Shown piece after piece: positions 1 through 13,095 of a stretch of 64,000 nucleotides of DNA. A program made the translations under genes and the position numbers. This DNA is from Climacteris rufus. Lineage: Eukaryota; Chordata; Aves; Passeriformes; Climacteridae. The stretch covers positions 57,269 through 121,268 of the forward strand of contig VZRZ01008243.1 in the NCBI GenBank assembly GCA_013398175.1. Reading direction: 5' to 3'. The notes under the pieces are model-generated. The model was not told the DNA's origin. It was given only the letters and a program-made list of their open reading frames with translations, and did no database searches. The first letter of the stretch is position 1, and every line of letters begins with the position of its first letter.

Positions 1-3000
1 AGGGCGGAGGGGAGGGGGGGGGGGGGCAGGACAGGTTGAGAAGCAAGAGGTTTCCATTCTGAGGACACACACATGTTATGTGGAGAGGGGCTGTGCTTGG
101 TGCTCAGTGCTGACTTCTTGTGTAACATCCTATTCTCCTGTGTTAAGTGGGAGCTTCTGCAAACCAGAGGAGAAACGCAGTGATACTTGTGCCTGCAAAT
201 ATATCTCCAGAAGGCTCTAGACAAAAAAAGGAGCTTTATGACTTTTCTACAACATGCTGCTGTTCAGGGCCTATATATCTAAACCACACCTATGGAAGAG
301 TTAGAGCCTTTCCCCATATAGGTCTGTGTTCTTCTCTCCAAGTCCTGGTGGGAGTCCAGTAGGTAGGAGAGGTACTTTGCTTGGACTCCATATGATGATT
401 GTCCAGTATGCTTATATTAACCTTCTGCAATTGGACTGATATGCACTTTGTGAGCAGGGTGACACCTTTGCAGATCTTCTTGGCCATCCTGCAAAGCAGC
501 GTCAGTCCAAAATACATTGCTATGGATAATATCCAGGGATTATGAGGGTGCAGAAATGACAACTCTGTCAGGTGTGTGGCTGATAAAATAACTGAGCTGG
601 ACATGCCTGTTAAAGGGAGTCCATCCTGCAGCTGTGTGGAGGTGACTAAATTTGCCTCCAAAGTTTGTAATGAGGATGGCAAATCACTCCCCAATAGCAT
701 CGCTCTGTGTTTCTCCATGACCAGAAGCCCTTGGAAAACACAGTGATCACCAGACTGTTCCAAGAAAGGTTTGTCCATCACCAGAAATATATTCTAAACC
801 AGGCTGTTTAGGGTCAAATCCCACACATAGGGGTAATGCTGATTCACAGTGTGTTCTTCATTTTAGGAACCTTTTGACAAGTCTTTTCTGAGCTACCTAA
901 GCAAGCCCTTGCAGAGGACACAGTCTCCAGGATTCTTTGGCATGACCCAGCTGTAGCCAGCTGTTGTGTTACAGGAGTTCTGCCCTTACTCCTGTGAAGC
1001 AACCTGTGAATGGATGCTGAATGAAGCTGGCTCCTTGGCTCTGAGCGAATACTGGAAAGTACATAGCACCAGGAGTAAACTGAGATTAAAAAACGTGTTG
1101 AGTATAAGAACAGAGCAGGCAAAAGCCTCGCAATAGCTGAGTCTGTTTGGAAGCACAGGTGATCCAAGGGAACACTTGCACGGTAACTGACCCTAAATCT
1201 GCAAGCCAAATGAAAAGCTGGCTTTTCTCGCACTGAAATTAGTGTAAATTAATTCTGTGGTTTTGAACCAGAGTATTAAAAAGAAAACAAAAAACTCAAA
1301 AGGGTTTGTGAAAGTGGAAAGGATGGAGTTCTCCCCATTTTGCAATTCTGAGAAGTTAAACCAGTCCCTGATAGAAGGCTGGATGGTGGTTGAAGGGGAC
1401 AAAGCTCAGTGAATGTGACCAGAGAGAGAATATAAGCACAAGACTCTATGGTACACCTTGGAAGAGTACTCTCAATTTCCTGAGGAGAGAAACCACTGAG
1501 TCTAGCAAAAGCCTGGGTTTGGTGAGGAATCTGATATGCTGCAAAAGAAGAAATCTGCAAAAAGCTATTTGGCCACCTTCCCTCTCCAAAGTCAGCGTCC
1601 ACCAAAACTGACACAGAGAACTACTGATGTTGCAGCAAACAGCAATAACCAAGACAGTGCCGACATTTGAGAAAAGGATCTAAGAACTGCAGTGCTGTAC
1701 TTTCTTTGCAATTCCCAATATAGTAAAGAAGATGCCATCATCATCATTAAAAATGGGCATCTCTTTGTAGCTGCAAAGAACAATTTTGCAATAGCAGATG
1801 ATTTTGTTGCTGGTGTCAAAGCAAGTGGGATACTTCTTGAAGTGAACTTGCACAGGAGTGTGTTAATCTGATGCCAGAAAAAATGACATTAGCCTTAAAA
1901 GTAAAACAAATTGAAGGAAGTGATAAAGCAGGGAAATTTAGGATGTATGGGAGTGAGTTGGTCTTTTGCAGGGAAGTGGCTGAATTAAAAGTGTGTTTAA
2001 AAGCCCAACAAACTTAAAAAGGAATGGTCTGTAATTGTAAGGATCAAAATCAGCTAACCCATGGTCTCTTCAAGGTACCATTTGAGGATATTTTCCTGGG
2101 GTGAGGGAAGCTGCCTAGCTATAGGGTAGAGTGGTAGGAGCTAAGTCAGCCCATGATTCATGACCCTACAAATTCCCTTTTGGTTGTAAGTGGAGAGTAA
2201 ATAAAAAGTTTTATTCCTCTGGAAATAATCAGGTGATGAAGTGTGTAAAGCTGGACACATAGCACCTTAAAGAGTAAATAAATCTTTAAAAATAGATCAG
2301 TTCTTGCTACTGTGAGGGGAAGAATTCTGATACAGAGGGCATGAATGGTCAGGTAGTGGAAACTTTGAGCTCCATTAAAACTCCTTACAGCCATTGTCAG
2401 GTCTTTGTGAGGAACCAGTAGCAAAGTAGTGTAAATTACATACTGTGAAGGTTTGTTAATGCAGGTGGATCACAGTGTTGCCAATACTGCCCCAGAGACA
2501 AGGAAGAAGTACCACAACTTTGTAAGAAATTTCAGTGCCCCATTTAGTTCCAACAGCCCAGGTCTTGAGAGAACTTCTGTGCAAGATATCCGGTGAATAT
2601 GAGGTGAGAAACTGAAGATTATGTGAAGGTAATTTAGGGATTTAAAAGGAACTTGAGAGGGGCCAGAGAGGTTTTATCCTGAACTCAGAAAAGCAGTGAT
2701 ATTGAAGAGGCTGTCAAAGCTTTTCACACACGTACCAAAAATGTAAAATGTAGGCCACGTCAAGTGAAAGAGTTAGTGGTACAAGGAAAACTGGCCCCTT
2801 GCTGCCTGGAAAAAGAAGCAAGACAACCAACACAAAAATAAAACAATTCAGTATGTACTTGTCCTAAGCTATTATTCTCACTTCCTCGAGTTAACCTTAT
2901 TAGAAGACACTCCAGCTAAGTAGGTGATCATGCATACCAAATTTGTTTTTCCAGACACGGTACACCTGACTTACTTAGTAACATCTGACTATAGGCCAGC

Positions 3001-5285
3001 TTAGTAGGCATGAATTTTAAGTAGTTTGCATGGATTTTGACATGTAACTGCTAGTTTTCTTCATCCATGATTTAGCAGATGGGTTGAATACCTCATTAAA
3101 ATAATAAAGAACAGAGTGAAAGGAATGTGGGTTATAGTTTGATCTGTATTAAGCTCTTTTAAATCACAGCATGGCATCAACAGAGTGAGAGTTACTTCCT
3201 GCGGGCTTTTTGTTCAACAGAAAACTGGAGTCCAGAACTGGGGTCAAAGTGACTTAGGATTTGTGGTTAGTTATATGAAGGGACAAGTAAGGCAAAACAA
3301 AAATTTCAAAGCATTTTGTGGTCTGAGAAGCTTATTTTCTTTATGAAATGATCCTATACACGCACATGCTAGAGAAGAATAGCTAGGGGTGGGCTTGGCA
3401 ACACAGGAAAATACTCTGTTGTAGGATACTGTCAGGTCAGGTGGACACACGATCAAAAACAAGCGATCTTCACGCTCCATGTGGGAATGCAGCAAATCAG
3501 TCATTTTTGCTCAGCAAGGCTTCAGATGAGTTACAGTCACAGCAGGTGAGAGATGTGACCCTGGTCACAATGTGACTGATAGACTCAACACTGTTCTGAA
3601 TGTGGGGAAGAGCTGGTTCATGTGATTGCACAGGTTGCCTCAGAGACTAACTCAATGTGCTTGTTTGAGTAGGCAGTGGACAGGTTATAAATATGCAACA
3701 TTTGGTATTATGTTGATATTTGTTGATTGCTGTTATTCTGATACTTGCTTGGGAAAGGAAGATGTGAGGAGATGTGTGCCCTTCATGGACTCTGACCCAA
3801 GCCACTTAGAACTGGTCCTTTTCCCATCCAGGGGCTCACTTTGCTCTATGCATGTCAGATGAGAACTGCCATTTTTGACAGTATATAAAGCATCTCTGTG
3901 TCATTGATTGTGGGTAATTTCCAATCTACTTGAAAAAAATTTTCAGGCCTATCCTGGTAATGCAAAATCCTTTTCCATAGTTGTGCCAGAGACGAGGGCA
4001 TTGGTAGAGCAGAGACACTAGATTTGTTTCTCACTCTGGATATGATCCTTCCCTCAGGACCCATCATGGAGGTTAGTAAAAAGAAGTTTTTGCTGTTTGC
4101 CAGTGTGGTCCTGACTCTTCCTTGCTTCTCTGGTGGTGTTCCTCTGAAATTTAGACTGTTCTCCTATCCCATTCCTGGGATAGAGGGTCTAACTCCTCAT
4201 GATTATCAATCCTGTTATGGACTTAGCAAGGTGCTGGGTGGACTTGTGGTCTTCCAGCCAGTGGAGGTGGCTTCTAATGCTCAGAAGCTGTATCTCCTTG
4301 AGATGCTCAAATGCCATCTCCATGTGCATTGTACTGTGCACTTCATCAGGCACTCAGTGGATGCAAGGAGGAAATAACACGTGCCTTGCATACATTCATT
4401 GTTTGACTTATCCTTCCATTTTATGGAGCTCTTGCCATATTTTTTACTATGAACCATGGGATGGGAAGCAAAAAAAACCCACCCCAAACCAGAGGAGAAT
4501 ATTAAGGGGAGCCTGTTCTACATTCTAATAGTTAATTAAATCCTTCACTTTTGGAAGCTGGTGTTCCAGGCAGACAAAGGAAGATAAAAGAACCCATTGC
4601 ATGAGATTACTGTGTTTGCACCTTGATATATTATCAGGTGAAATTTTACTTGTGCAACTTCAACTTGAATTTTAACTGTAGCTTTTTCTACTTTTATGTA
4701 TGTAAGAGGGGGAAAGAAGCTTGATATCAGTATTTTTCTTCAAAGCATACTGTTACACATTATGATTCAGGGAGGGGCCAAACAGTAAGTTCTGCTTTTC
4801 CTATGTACTGCACCCTTTAATCATCAGAGACACACAAGGAAGTCTGGGGGCTTGTAGTGTGGAGGTGGGTGCTGGGGAGGAGCAGAGAGATGCTTCAGCC
4901 GCAGAGGGGCCCGAAGGCACAGATTCGCAGAGTGCTGTTTCCATGGCAGTGCTATGGAAACCAGGTTCTGCTGCTCACTGCTGCTCAGAGTGGAATTTCA
5001 ATGCTTCACACAGCCCTGGTACCCAGGAAACAGCAAACCCACAAACAAAACCCCAGCAAACCTGTAGATGCCTCATTGGAGCAGGGTTTCTCATTCAGCC
5101 TGTACACCTTGACTGCCGCCCTGGGGAAGGAAAGGACGAGAAAGCACAAATCAGCTTAAATTGGAGCTTGTTACACACTTGTCCTCCCAACCTACATCTG
5201 GGCCCCTCAGAATAGTTTTGGAGGTTCAAGTAAATTTGATCAACTTTAGGATCTTTGATCTGCTGCTGTATGTAGGCAGCTGAAT
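1..5285. other. Intronic stretch, mostly unique
   Basis: It opens with a run of 13 G at 14-26. I recognise no repeat family. An X-box-like palindrome GTTTCCATGGCAGT lies at 4937-4950 and is followed by CTATGGAAACC. Two open frames (4066-4377 + and 290-781 -) are described as weak observations only. Confidence 0.6.
14..26 (+). repeat. Poly-G run, G-quadruplex-prone
   Basis: Thirteen uninterrupted G follow GGGCGGAGGGGA, giving four or more adjacent G-tracts at the window edge. Its true extent to the left is unknown. Confidence 0.8.
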
Positions 5286-6019
5286 GCAGTCTGGAAGCCC
5301 CATGCAGCACTACGGGCTGGAGGCAGAGTGGTTGGAAAGCAGCCCAGCAGAAGAGGACCTGAGGGCACTGGTCAACAGCAGATTGAACATGAGCCAGTGT
5401 GTGCTCAGATGGCCAAGAGGGCCAGTGGCATCCTGGCTTGTATCAGGAATAGTGCGGCCAGCAGGACAAGGGAAGTGATTGTCCCAGTGTACTTGGCACT
5501 GGTTAGGCCGCAGCTCGGGTGCTGTGTTCAGTTCAGGGCCCCTCAATTCAGGAAGGACTTTGAGGTGCTGGAGTGTGCCCAGTGAAGGGCAACAGAGCTA
5601 GTGAAGGGTCAAGAGAGTAAGTCCTATGTGGTGCAGCTGAGAGAGCTGGGGTTATTTTGCCTGGTGAAGAGAAGGCTCAGGGGGAACTTTATCATTCTCT
5701 ACAACTGCCTGAAAGGAGGCTGTAGCCAGGTGAGGGTCAGCCTCTTCTCCCAAGTGACCAGCGACAGTATGACAGGAGATAGTCTCAAGCTGCACTGGGG
5801 GAGGTTGAACATTAGGAGGAATTTCTTCACAAAAAGGGTGATTTAGTACTGGAATGGGCTGCCCAGGGAGGTGGTGGAGTCACCGTGCCTGGAGGTGTTT
5901 AAGGAATGACTGGATGTGGCACTAAGTGCCTTGGTCTACTTGACAAGGCAGTGTTCAGTCATAGGCTGGACTTGATGATTGCAGAGGTCTTTTCTAGCCT
6001 TATTGATTCTGTGATTCTG
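5286..6019 (+). mobile_element. CR1 LINE, 5'-truncated 3' fragment, sense
   Basis: This fragment covers the end of CR1 ORF2 and the 3' UTR. In order it shows the degenerate GACCTGAGGGCACTGGTCAA and AACATGAGCCAGTGTG block, the GTGATTGTCCCAGTGTACTT block, CTGGGGTTATTTTGCCTGGT, GGAGGAATTTCTTCAC, TGGAATGGGCTGCCCAGGGA, and a tail with the CR1-type octamer ending GATTCTGTGATTCT. The reading frame is broken by stops and indels, and the 5' end is missing, as is usual for CR1. Insertion target-site duplications are not expected for this element. It is an old copy, judged by its many differences from the consensus I remember. Confidence 0.93.
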
Positions 6020-8739
6020 AGTGACTGTATTGCAAAGAGTGGGGATGGAGAAGGCTAAGGAAGACTCAAAACAAGAAAGCTCTCTTCTGCTTTTGGCTTA
6101 TCTTCATGACCTTCTCTAAATCACTTTGGTTCCCCATGCCTCAGTTTCCCTGTCTGTAGAACAGAGATGATAGTGATACCTCCCCATAGGCTGGGCAAGT
6201 TTGACTTCACCGGTCAATGCAAGAAAGTCCTTGTAGGATTTGGACTGCTGTGAAAGTTATTTAGCTAATATTTGGAAAGTAGTTTGAGGCCCTCTGGTGA
6301 AAGTGGTTAGATAACTGCCAAATTTTGCTACCCTTCAGATCAACAGCCTGTAAAATTTTTTATGTAAAGCTTATATGGGCCTCACTCTCTTGTTCCCTCT
6401 GATCTTAGTTCCTCTTGCAGGATGGAGCACTGGCACCATGATTTGGTGCTTGGAGACTGCAATACAGCAATTTTAATAGCAATACTGGGATCATTAGGTC
6501 TGCAATACCAGAAACATCCCTTGCATAGAAAGGAAAAGGAAGATAGCATAAAGGTTGATCTTTGATTTTATAACCTTTCAGTACTGGCTGACTTTGACCA
6601 ATGTAGCTTGAAACCCAGCAATCAGTTTAGCCTCCTTAAAATTTGTCAGTAATTTGCCTGGAATGCTGCTGAGTATATCCCTATGCCAGTGACAATGTCC
6701 GAAAACCTTTCAGTTGGTGGAGGCAGTCAGAACAAGCCATGAGAGGTAACCTTCTACCCTTTCTCATTCCACTTCTGTACCAGCAGTGCCACTTTTGGGC
6801 CCTGGAGCTCCTGGATGTCACCTCCTAGGACCCTGTATTAAGGTGTATCAATCTTAAATTCCATGGGAGCTGCAAGAGCATCTGTGGGTCATCCCACTGC
6901 TCTCTCCAAGCTCTCCCTTCTGCCATCCCAGCACGTGTGGCACACTGTGTCAGGTTGGCAAGGGCAGCCCACGCCCACAGTGAGGCACTGGCTTCTGAGT
7001 GTGTGCTCTATGGAGTGGAAAAGCACAAAGCCTCCTGTGACAGCACAGACATGCAAAGTCACTGCTGTGTGGCTGGCAATGCTGTGTGGAGGAGGAGAGG
7101 AAGCAGAGGGAAGTGTGGGTGCTGAAGGTCCTACATGCACGTCCACTGCTCCATCAGTTGCCTTGGGGAATGCTCCCTACCCTTCTGCGTTTCCTTAGCA
7201 CTTGGAGAGGGCCAGACGGGGGAACATAGCACCTCACAACCTTTGAGGGCTCTCAGGATGACGGTAATAACAAGCGATAACTTGCTGCAAGAGCTGTCAG
7301 ATACCAAGCCTATGACAGTAGTAACAGAATGGTCCTCAGTCATATGTTGGGGAGAGGATCTTGGAGAATCCTTGGGGGTGCTGGTTGTGTTGTCAGAGCA
7401 GCATCCCCTCACTTGCCAGGGATGTGGGCAAAGCTAGGGGCATCTCTTACCCTGAGAGCAGCCTCCCCTTTGGAATCAGCTGCCCCTCTCCCTCTGCGGA
7501 GGAATTGCCTTCTGCTTAATAAATGTCTGCTTGTAATATTCTGAAACAAGGAGGCTAATCAAAGGCCCCATTCTGTGGAACAGGGATGCTAAGTGACAAG
7601 ATTAATTTCAGTAATCAAGCAGCTTAATTTGGACATTTTTTTCCCCTCTTCTGTGTTGCTGATGGAAATGGAGGCAAATCTCATTCTGGAGAAAGACACT
7701 CTTTCTCTGCCTGATAGCATCAACCTCCAGTACTAAAAATGCTTGTGTAGGGATGGAAGGATGGGGAAGAAAGAAGAGTAGGAAAAGGGTCACACAGGAC
7801 AGTGTCAGCAAATGTGTATGGACTTCTATGACTGATGTTTCTTGAGCATCTTTCCTCTGGAAAGCTCCCAAAGTGTTTTACAGACTGCATTGCAAAGGCT
7901 CCAGTCAGCACTGAAATGCAGTCATCTTGGCTGGATTGCAGCAAGTCTTTGAAAGGACATGGAAATTCAGCTGGTTAGGAGAAGGCAGGCAGGAGCCTAT
8001 GATACCAGCAAAGGGAAATTATTAGGTGTGAAACTGTGTGATGGTGCGGGACTTAGCTGAAACACACCCGTGGCTGAAGGGTCTCATCCCTGCAATGAAG
8101 AATTAATTACTCTTTATCCTTCGGTGATATGGAGTGCTGAGGGCCCCTTTCCTCAGCTCAGGGCTGGTGCTACCAGCACAGCCTCTTGCAGTGCTGTGAC
8201 ATGCTTCTCACTCATCTGTCCAAGCACTGCTGCTGCCATCTCACCTGCTCCAGGTCCACCTGTGGAACCTAGCCAGACATGATGTCACTGAGCTCTGGTG
8301 TCACTGCAAGTTGAGAATGTTTGTCAGTGTGCACCTGGGGTCCTCAGCCTAATTTGTCCATTCCCTGATCACAGAAGATAGTGGAGTCAGCTGGTGGAGG
8401 GTTAGGGAAAAGAATCCCAGAAAATGTGATTTATGGTGAGGCAGGAAGAGCTGAGTCCCTGCTCTGGTGTCAGGAGGAAGCACTCCTCCTTTAGTTGCAA
8501 TTTAGACAGGGGAACACATTTCCAAGTGATATAGCAAAACTCAGGACTGGGTAAAGCCCTTAGAACTAGGTAAAAGTGGTGTTTTTCTTGGGGCTAACTT
8601 TATGCTGGCCTAAGGCTGAGGTGTGTGCGTGGGCAGGCTGGAGAAGTCTAATAATAGCTATTTACTCATTCAAATGCTTGTGATCTGAGGAAGCCTGGAC
8701 AGGCACCCAGTGGCGTGTGACAGAGCCCTCTGGAGCCAG
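6020..8739. other. Intronic stretch with no recognised element
   Basis: Mixed-composition sequence with no repeat family, exon or RNA gene that I can name. Short open frames around 6.9-7.4 kb occur on both strands and show no family resemblance. Confidence 0.5.
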
Positions 8740-9140
8740 CGGAGTGGGTTTAAGGGAATGACGTCCTTGCCCGAGGCAGTGAGGTTTCAGGTCTGGCAGC
8801 TTTCCACGCCAGTCTCTCCAATCCCCCTGCCGCTGTCAGCACACTCCTCTGGTGCTACCACCTCTCTCTCGTGACCCCATCTCCCTTTCACTCCCGCGGG
8901 GGGCATCTTTAACTTGACTGCACCCCTGCCATCTTCTGGCAATCAATTTTTCGGGGACAGTCTGTGACGTTTTCCTGACCCCCCTCCTTTCCCTCTCCTC
9001 CTTCCACTCTCTCCCTCCCTCCCGCTGACTTGTTATTATGTACTGCAGCTGCCCGGAGGATTTTAAATAGACCCATAATCGCACAGCAGCTCCTCTTGGA
9101 AGTTTAAATATAACCTCCTTGTTAATCTCGCGTGTGGCAG
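8740..9140. promoter_or_regulatory. Candidate conserved regulatory element
   Basis: A pyrimidine-rich stretch with several CpGs contains the CRE-like site TGACGTCC at 8759-8766 and a half site TGACGT at 8965-8970. It also contains an E-box CAGCTG near 9047 and an AT-rich MEF2-like TTTTAAATAG near 9061. The density of motifs in otherwise plain intron suggests an enhancer, but conservation has not been tested. Confidence 0.3.
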
Positions 9141-12100
9141 CAGCACAGCACCTGGGGAAGGGTGGAATGGACAAGCACTAACCCGTGGCTTTACATCAGA
9201 ACTGGGAGGGTTTAGGATTTTCTTTTTAGTGAAATTATCAGGAAATTGCCTTGTTTGTTTTAACCAGAATAGATCTGATGCTGATGCAAGGTGCCAAACT
9301 GATGATTTTTGCAGCAAAATATTCTTTTCTTAGTTACCATCCCAGCACATCACAAGGGAAGGCTGCCCTGCAGCTACCCTCCTACTTCCCCTCTCTTGGG
9401 CCGGTGTCTTACCCCTGCTCCAGGAAAGACCCCCGGGAGGCAATGGGCAGCTCAGCCCTCCTAAACCCTTTGCCTGCCTCCAACAGTGTTTGTTGTTGCT
9501 CCTGCAACAGTTGTGTGTGTGGTGCTGAAGGAGATGTTTCAGGGGGAGATCCTGCAGCTTACTTCCCAAATTGTTTTGTGGTAACAGACTGATTTCAATA
9601 TAATTTCTAGTTCTCCAATTAACCAGTTTGCCCCTCAGACTGGAGTATTGTTTGCTAAGCATCATAGTGCGGGGACACTACAGAAGAGATTACAATTAAT
9701 AATGGATTTTCCCGAAGGACCTGTTCTAAAAGAGCAAATCTAGTGCTCACTAGTCCATCAAATGTAGTGATACACTTTCAAGCAGGAACTGTTGCCTGTT
9801 GCTTTAAGCTAACAGGATCCCTACTCTTCCTGCATCTCAAATGCAGCCATCTTCTCATACAGAGGGATGAGGGATGTGTGTGAGGGATCACATCCTAAAT
9901 AGTTCTCCTGCTGTTGCTGGAAGGAGGATCTAGATGGCTGTTCAGGCATGTGGGTAGTATTTCCTCCAGTCTGCTGAGCTGGTGCGCACTGGGAACTTTG
10001 ACACACACTGACACCAGAAAGGTTGTTTCTTTATTTTCCTTGTCTGTAAAAAATAGGAAAAAACCTAACCAAATCCCAAGAAATGAAACAATACACCCCA
10101 AACCCAGAAAAAAAACCAAACAAAGAAAATGAAACAAAAAAATATCTTTTAATTGATGTTGAGCAGTACCCAGAAAATAAAGTAGTACTATTGATGCTAA
10201 ATTATCCATCCCTTCTAATAATCCAGCCATAGTAATTGCTGAGCTGGGGGACTAATTCACAACACATAATTTATTCAGTGAATTTAGCTGCTTTTTCTGC
10301 TCACGGAATATCAATTGTGGAGATCGTAATTTCCTCAAATTTATTTGAATTTATTCAGTGTACTCCTTGGAAAATATTTACTCTATGGATTGATACAGGC
10401 TGCTTTACTTAATTATGGTTGGTCAGAGGGATCTATTTGGTATTGTTTCTATTCCCTTGTTGAATGAGCACACAAGCACTTCTGTCTTGAATACTTGCAT
10501 ATGAACATGGTAGATGTACACTTCTGCAAGTTTTCGTACATTTCCATACATGAATATGCAGATAAAATTCCTATATAGGAGCACTGACAGCAAACAAACA
10601 TAGACAAGCTAGACTTAGGTAATTTTGCATTAAAAAGGTGAATTAATATTTTAAAGGGCCTAAATTACCAGGACAAAAGTCTTATTTTACAGCAAAGTAA
10701 CCTGGTCCTTGGTAAGCATCATCTTGAATGGCAATAATAGAGTGTTGAATCAGAACCTAATTATTTTCTTCTTTGCATCTTTCTGCTGATCAGTGCAATG
10801 ATTTCCTGTGGAAAAAGGAAAGCTTGGACATATATGGTATGAAGACTGGGGTTTTTTAGCTGGCTGTATTCATGTGACACCTGCTGTAAATGTGCTTGTG
10901 TCCTGCAATGGGTAATGATTGTCTGAACGGGAGACTTGATTTTCTCACTTCCATTAGTTATCTGTTTCTCATTTGTCTCCCTACCTCTCTCTTCCCATCT
11001 CAGCAATGAGATGAAGTGTAGTGTGGCTAAACTGAAACTTTCTAAATGACAGAACTGTAAATGTTTCCAAATGTTTGTCTCTGGTTTATGGTGTAGAAGT
11101 GTGAGGGATCATGTTCATAAGGACATTTGTGCACACTTGGGTGTAGTGTAGCTTGATCAACACAGACTGTAATAGGAAACAAGCGGGAAGAACTGAACTT
11201 TCTTGAGGACTATCATGTAGAAGTAGGCTGAAATACATCAGTGTGAAGTCTGGGAACATGCAGATAGGCAGGTCTGCAGAGCCTGGTTTGGAGCCCTGTG
11301 GTAGAACCCACGCTAGATCTTAAGGACTTGAGCAGCAGAAATTGTTCGGAGAGTACAACACTAACATTTCTATTTCTTCTAACTGGTCTGAATGGCTTTG
11401 TACACTCTGACAGCCTATATGGAAAGATTCTTTGTTACTCCTATTAATTGATCCTAGAAACAATGGGATTATCAGCTATAAGCTAATGAAAAAGAGAAAA
11501 AGTGGGAGTATTATTTACTGATGTGATAACTGAGCCTTCAATATGAGACATCAGCATAAAAGGCAATTATATTCCTAGGTACCAGGCAGGATATTCCCTG
11601 CCAAGGCAGGGAAGTGTCAGTATCATTGTAAAAGTCTCTACTGTAATTTCCTCTGTGTGTAATTCCAGTTATTCCAATTAAAGTGAAGTGGAACCAGAAA
11701 AGCATCTGGTTGGTAGAAGAGGGGAGAACACATTTTACAACGGGAGAGTAAGCCAGTGTAGCTTATCTTACCTGGCAAAATGCAGCCTGAGAAAATAGAA
11801 AAGGCTGCCCTACATTAAAACAAGAGTGAGGTAAAATACCCTGTCAGTAGGAGTGTGCTTCAAGGTAAAGAGCTACTAGTTATTGACTGCCTAGGAAAGG
11901 GCTTCAGCAGAAAGTCATCATTGCAGCAACTTTCAAATAACATGGGAAAGTGAGAAACCTAGCTTCTCTTCAGGGAGAGCATTATTGGTTCCTGAAAAGA
12001 GTAATACAGAAAGACCTTCTGGGAGGCCAGGGCTGGGACATCCCTTCCAGACCGCTGTTCCTTAATTATATCAAACCCCATGTAGGCACTCTGTTTTTCA

Positions 12101-12869
12101 GATTTAAAAGAACCTTAATTCAGTTTAGTTCAATTTTCTTCTAAGGATTGCTTTAATTTGGAAGAACTGTGTCCATTCAAGGCTAATGTGATTTAATGAG
12201 TTCATGCTAAACTCACAACTTTAGTTAATTTGGATTAATTTTTCCAACTGTTCCTCAGCAGACAACCCTTAAGAGATGTAGTAGGAATGGTGAAGAAATC
12301 ATGAGCACTTCAGTCCTGCTTGTGATTCAGTTCTAAGCTGGCAAGTAGATTTTCTGACTGCAGAAGGCCTGAAGAAACATCTGGCCTTGTCTAACATGCC
12401 TCTCCCTGGAGAGGTGCTGAGGAGGGTGTGAGCTCCCAGGCCAAGTGTCTCGGCTGTTCTCTGATGTTTTCCCTCCCTACTGTGGGGGCCAAGCAGAGCA
12501 GCCTGGCAATATCCTTGTTTGAAAAGAATATTAGTGCTGTCCAATGGGAAGGTGGGCTCTGTGGGACAACTTGTTCTGAAAGGTGGAGCTGGGTTTGCTT
12601 TGTGAGTAGCATTTGGCAGTAAATCAAGGGGAGCAGGGGCTATTTGGCTGTGTGCTAAGGAGCTATGTGCACGTAGAAAATATCACCTTATTTTAATACC
12701 CTAAACTGCACTCCGTTGCTTATGCTTGCCAGCTTCCAGGAAAGAAAACGTGTTTCTTTGCAATGCTGTTCTAAGGGGTTTACAGCTGGGCTGCCATGGG
12801 AGGTGTTGTTTCTGTCACTGCTATTAGTTGGTGCATCTTTATTTGCCTATTTCTGGCAGGCACATCGTG
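9141..12869. other. Intronic stretch, AT-rich in the middle
   Basis: No exon or repeat family is recognised. An A-rich low-complexity run occupies about 10047-10143. The part from 10240 to 10420 is AT-rich and homeodomain-motif-like (TTAATTATGG, AATTTATTC), which could be a conserved element or simply base composition. Confidence 0.5.
10047..10143 (+). repeat. A-rich low-complexity region
   Basis: Repeated short A-runs separated by C or G make up nearly the whole segment. No retroposon body is recognisable upstream, so I do not call it a poly-A tail. Confidence 0.6.
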
Positions 12870-13095
12870 AGCGGAAAATCTGTGAGCCCTAATCTGTCGG
12901 GTTTTGGAAGGTGCACGAAGGGTCACTGCTGGCAGCCCCGGCCGTGGAGGGCAGCGGCGGGAGGATTTAGCGGTGTGGAGCACGGAGCACGGCTGCTGCG
13001 GGAAGGGACCGTGCTGCCGTAGTTCTGCATGTTGCCATGGAAACAAAGCTGGATCCTTAATCGGGATGCGCGTGGATGTGAACCCACCGTCTGCT
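12870..13095. promoter_or_regulatory. Weak CpG-rich patch with a perfect X-box
   Basis: By hand count there are about 17 CpG dinucleotides in roughly 225 bp, well above the surrounding intron. The palindrome-like RFX site GTTGCCATGGAAAC lies inside it at 13031-13044. This could be an intronic enhancer or a minor promoter. A 185-codon open frame on the minus strand overlaps it but resembles no family. Confidence 0.45.
13031..13044. promoter_or_regulatory. RFX X-box motif
   Basis: GTTGCCATGGAAAC fits the X-box pattern (GTNRCC, short spacer, RGNAAC) bound by RFX factors at ciliary and neuronal enhancers. Binding itself is inferred. Confidence 0.55.

Noticed and set aside
290..781. 163-codon minus-strand frame with a hydrophobic segment near its C-terminal half
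   Set aside because: A retroviral envelope remnant crossed my mind, but there is no recognisable motif, no LTR nearby and no neighbouring pol. By rough estimate about one frame of this length is expected by chance in 64 kb.
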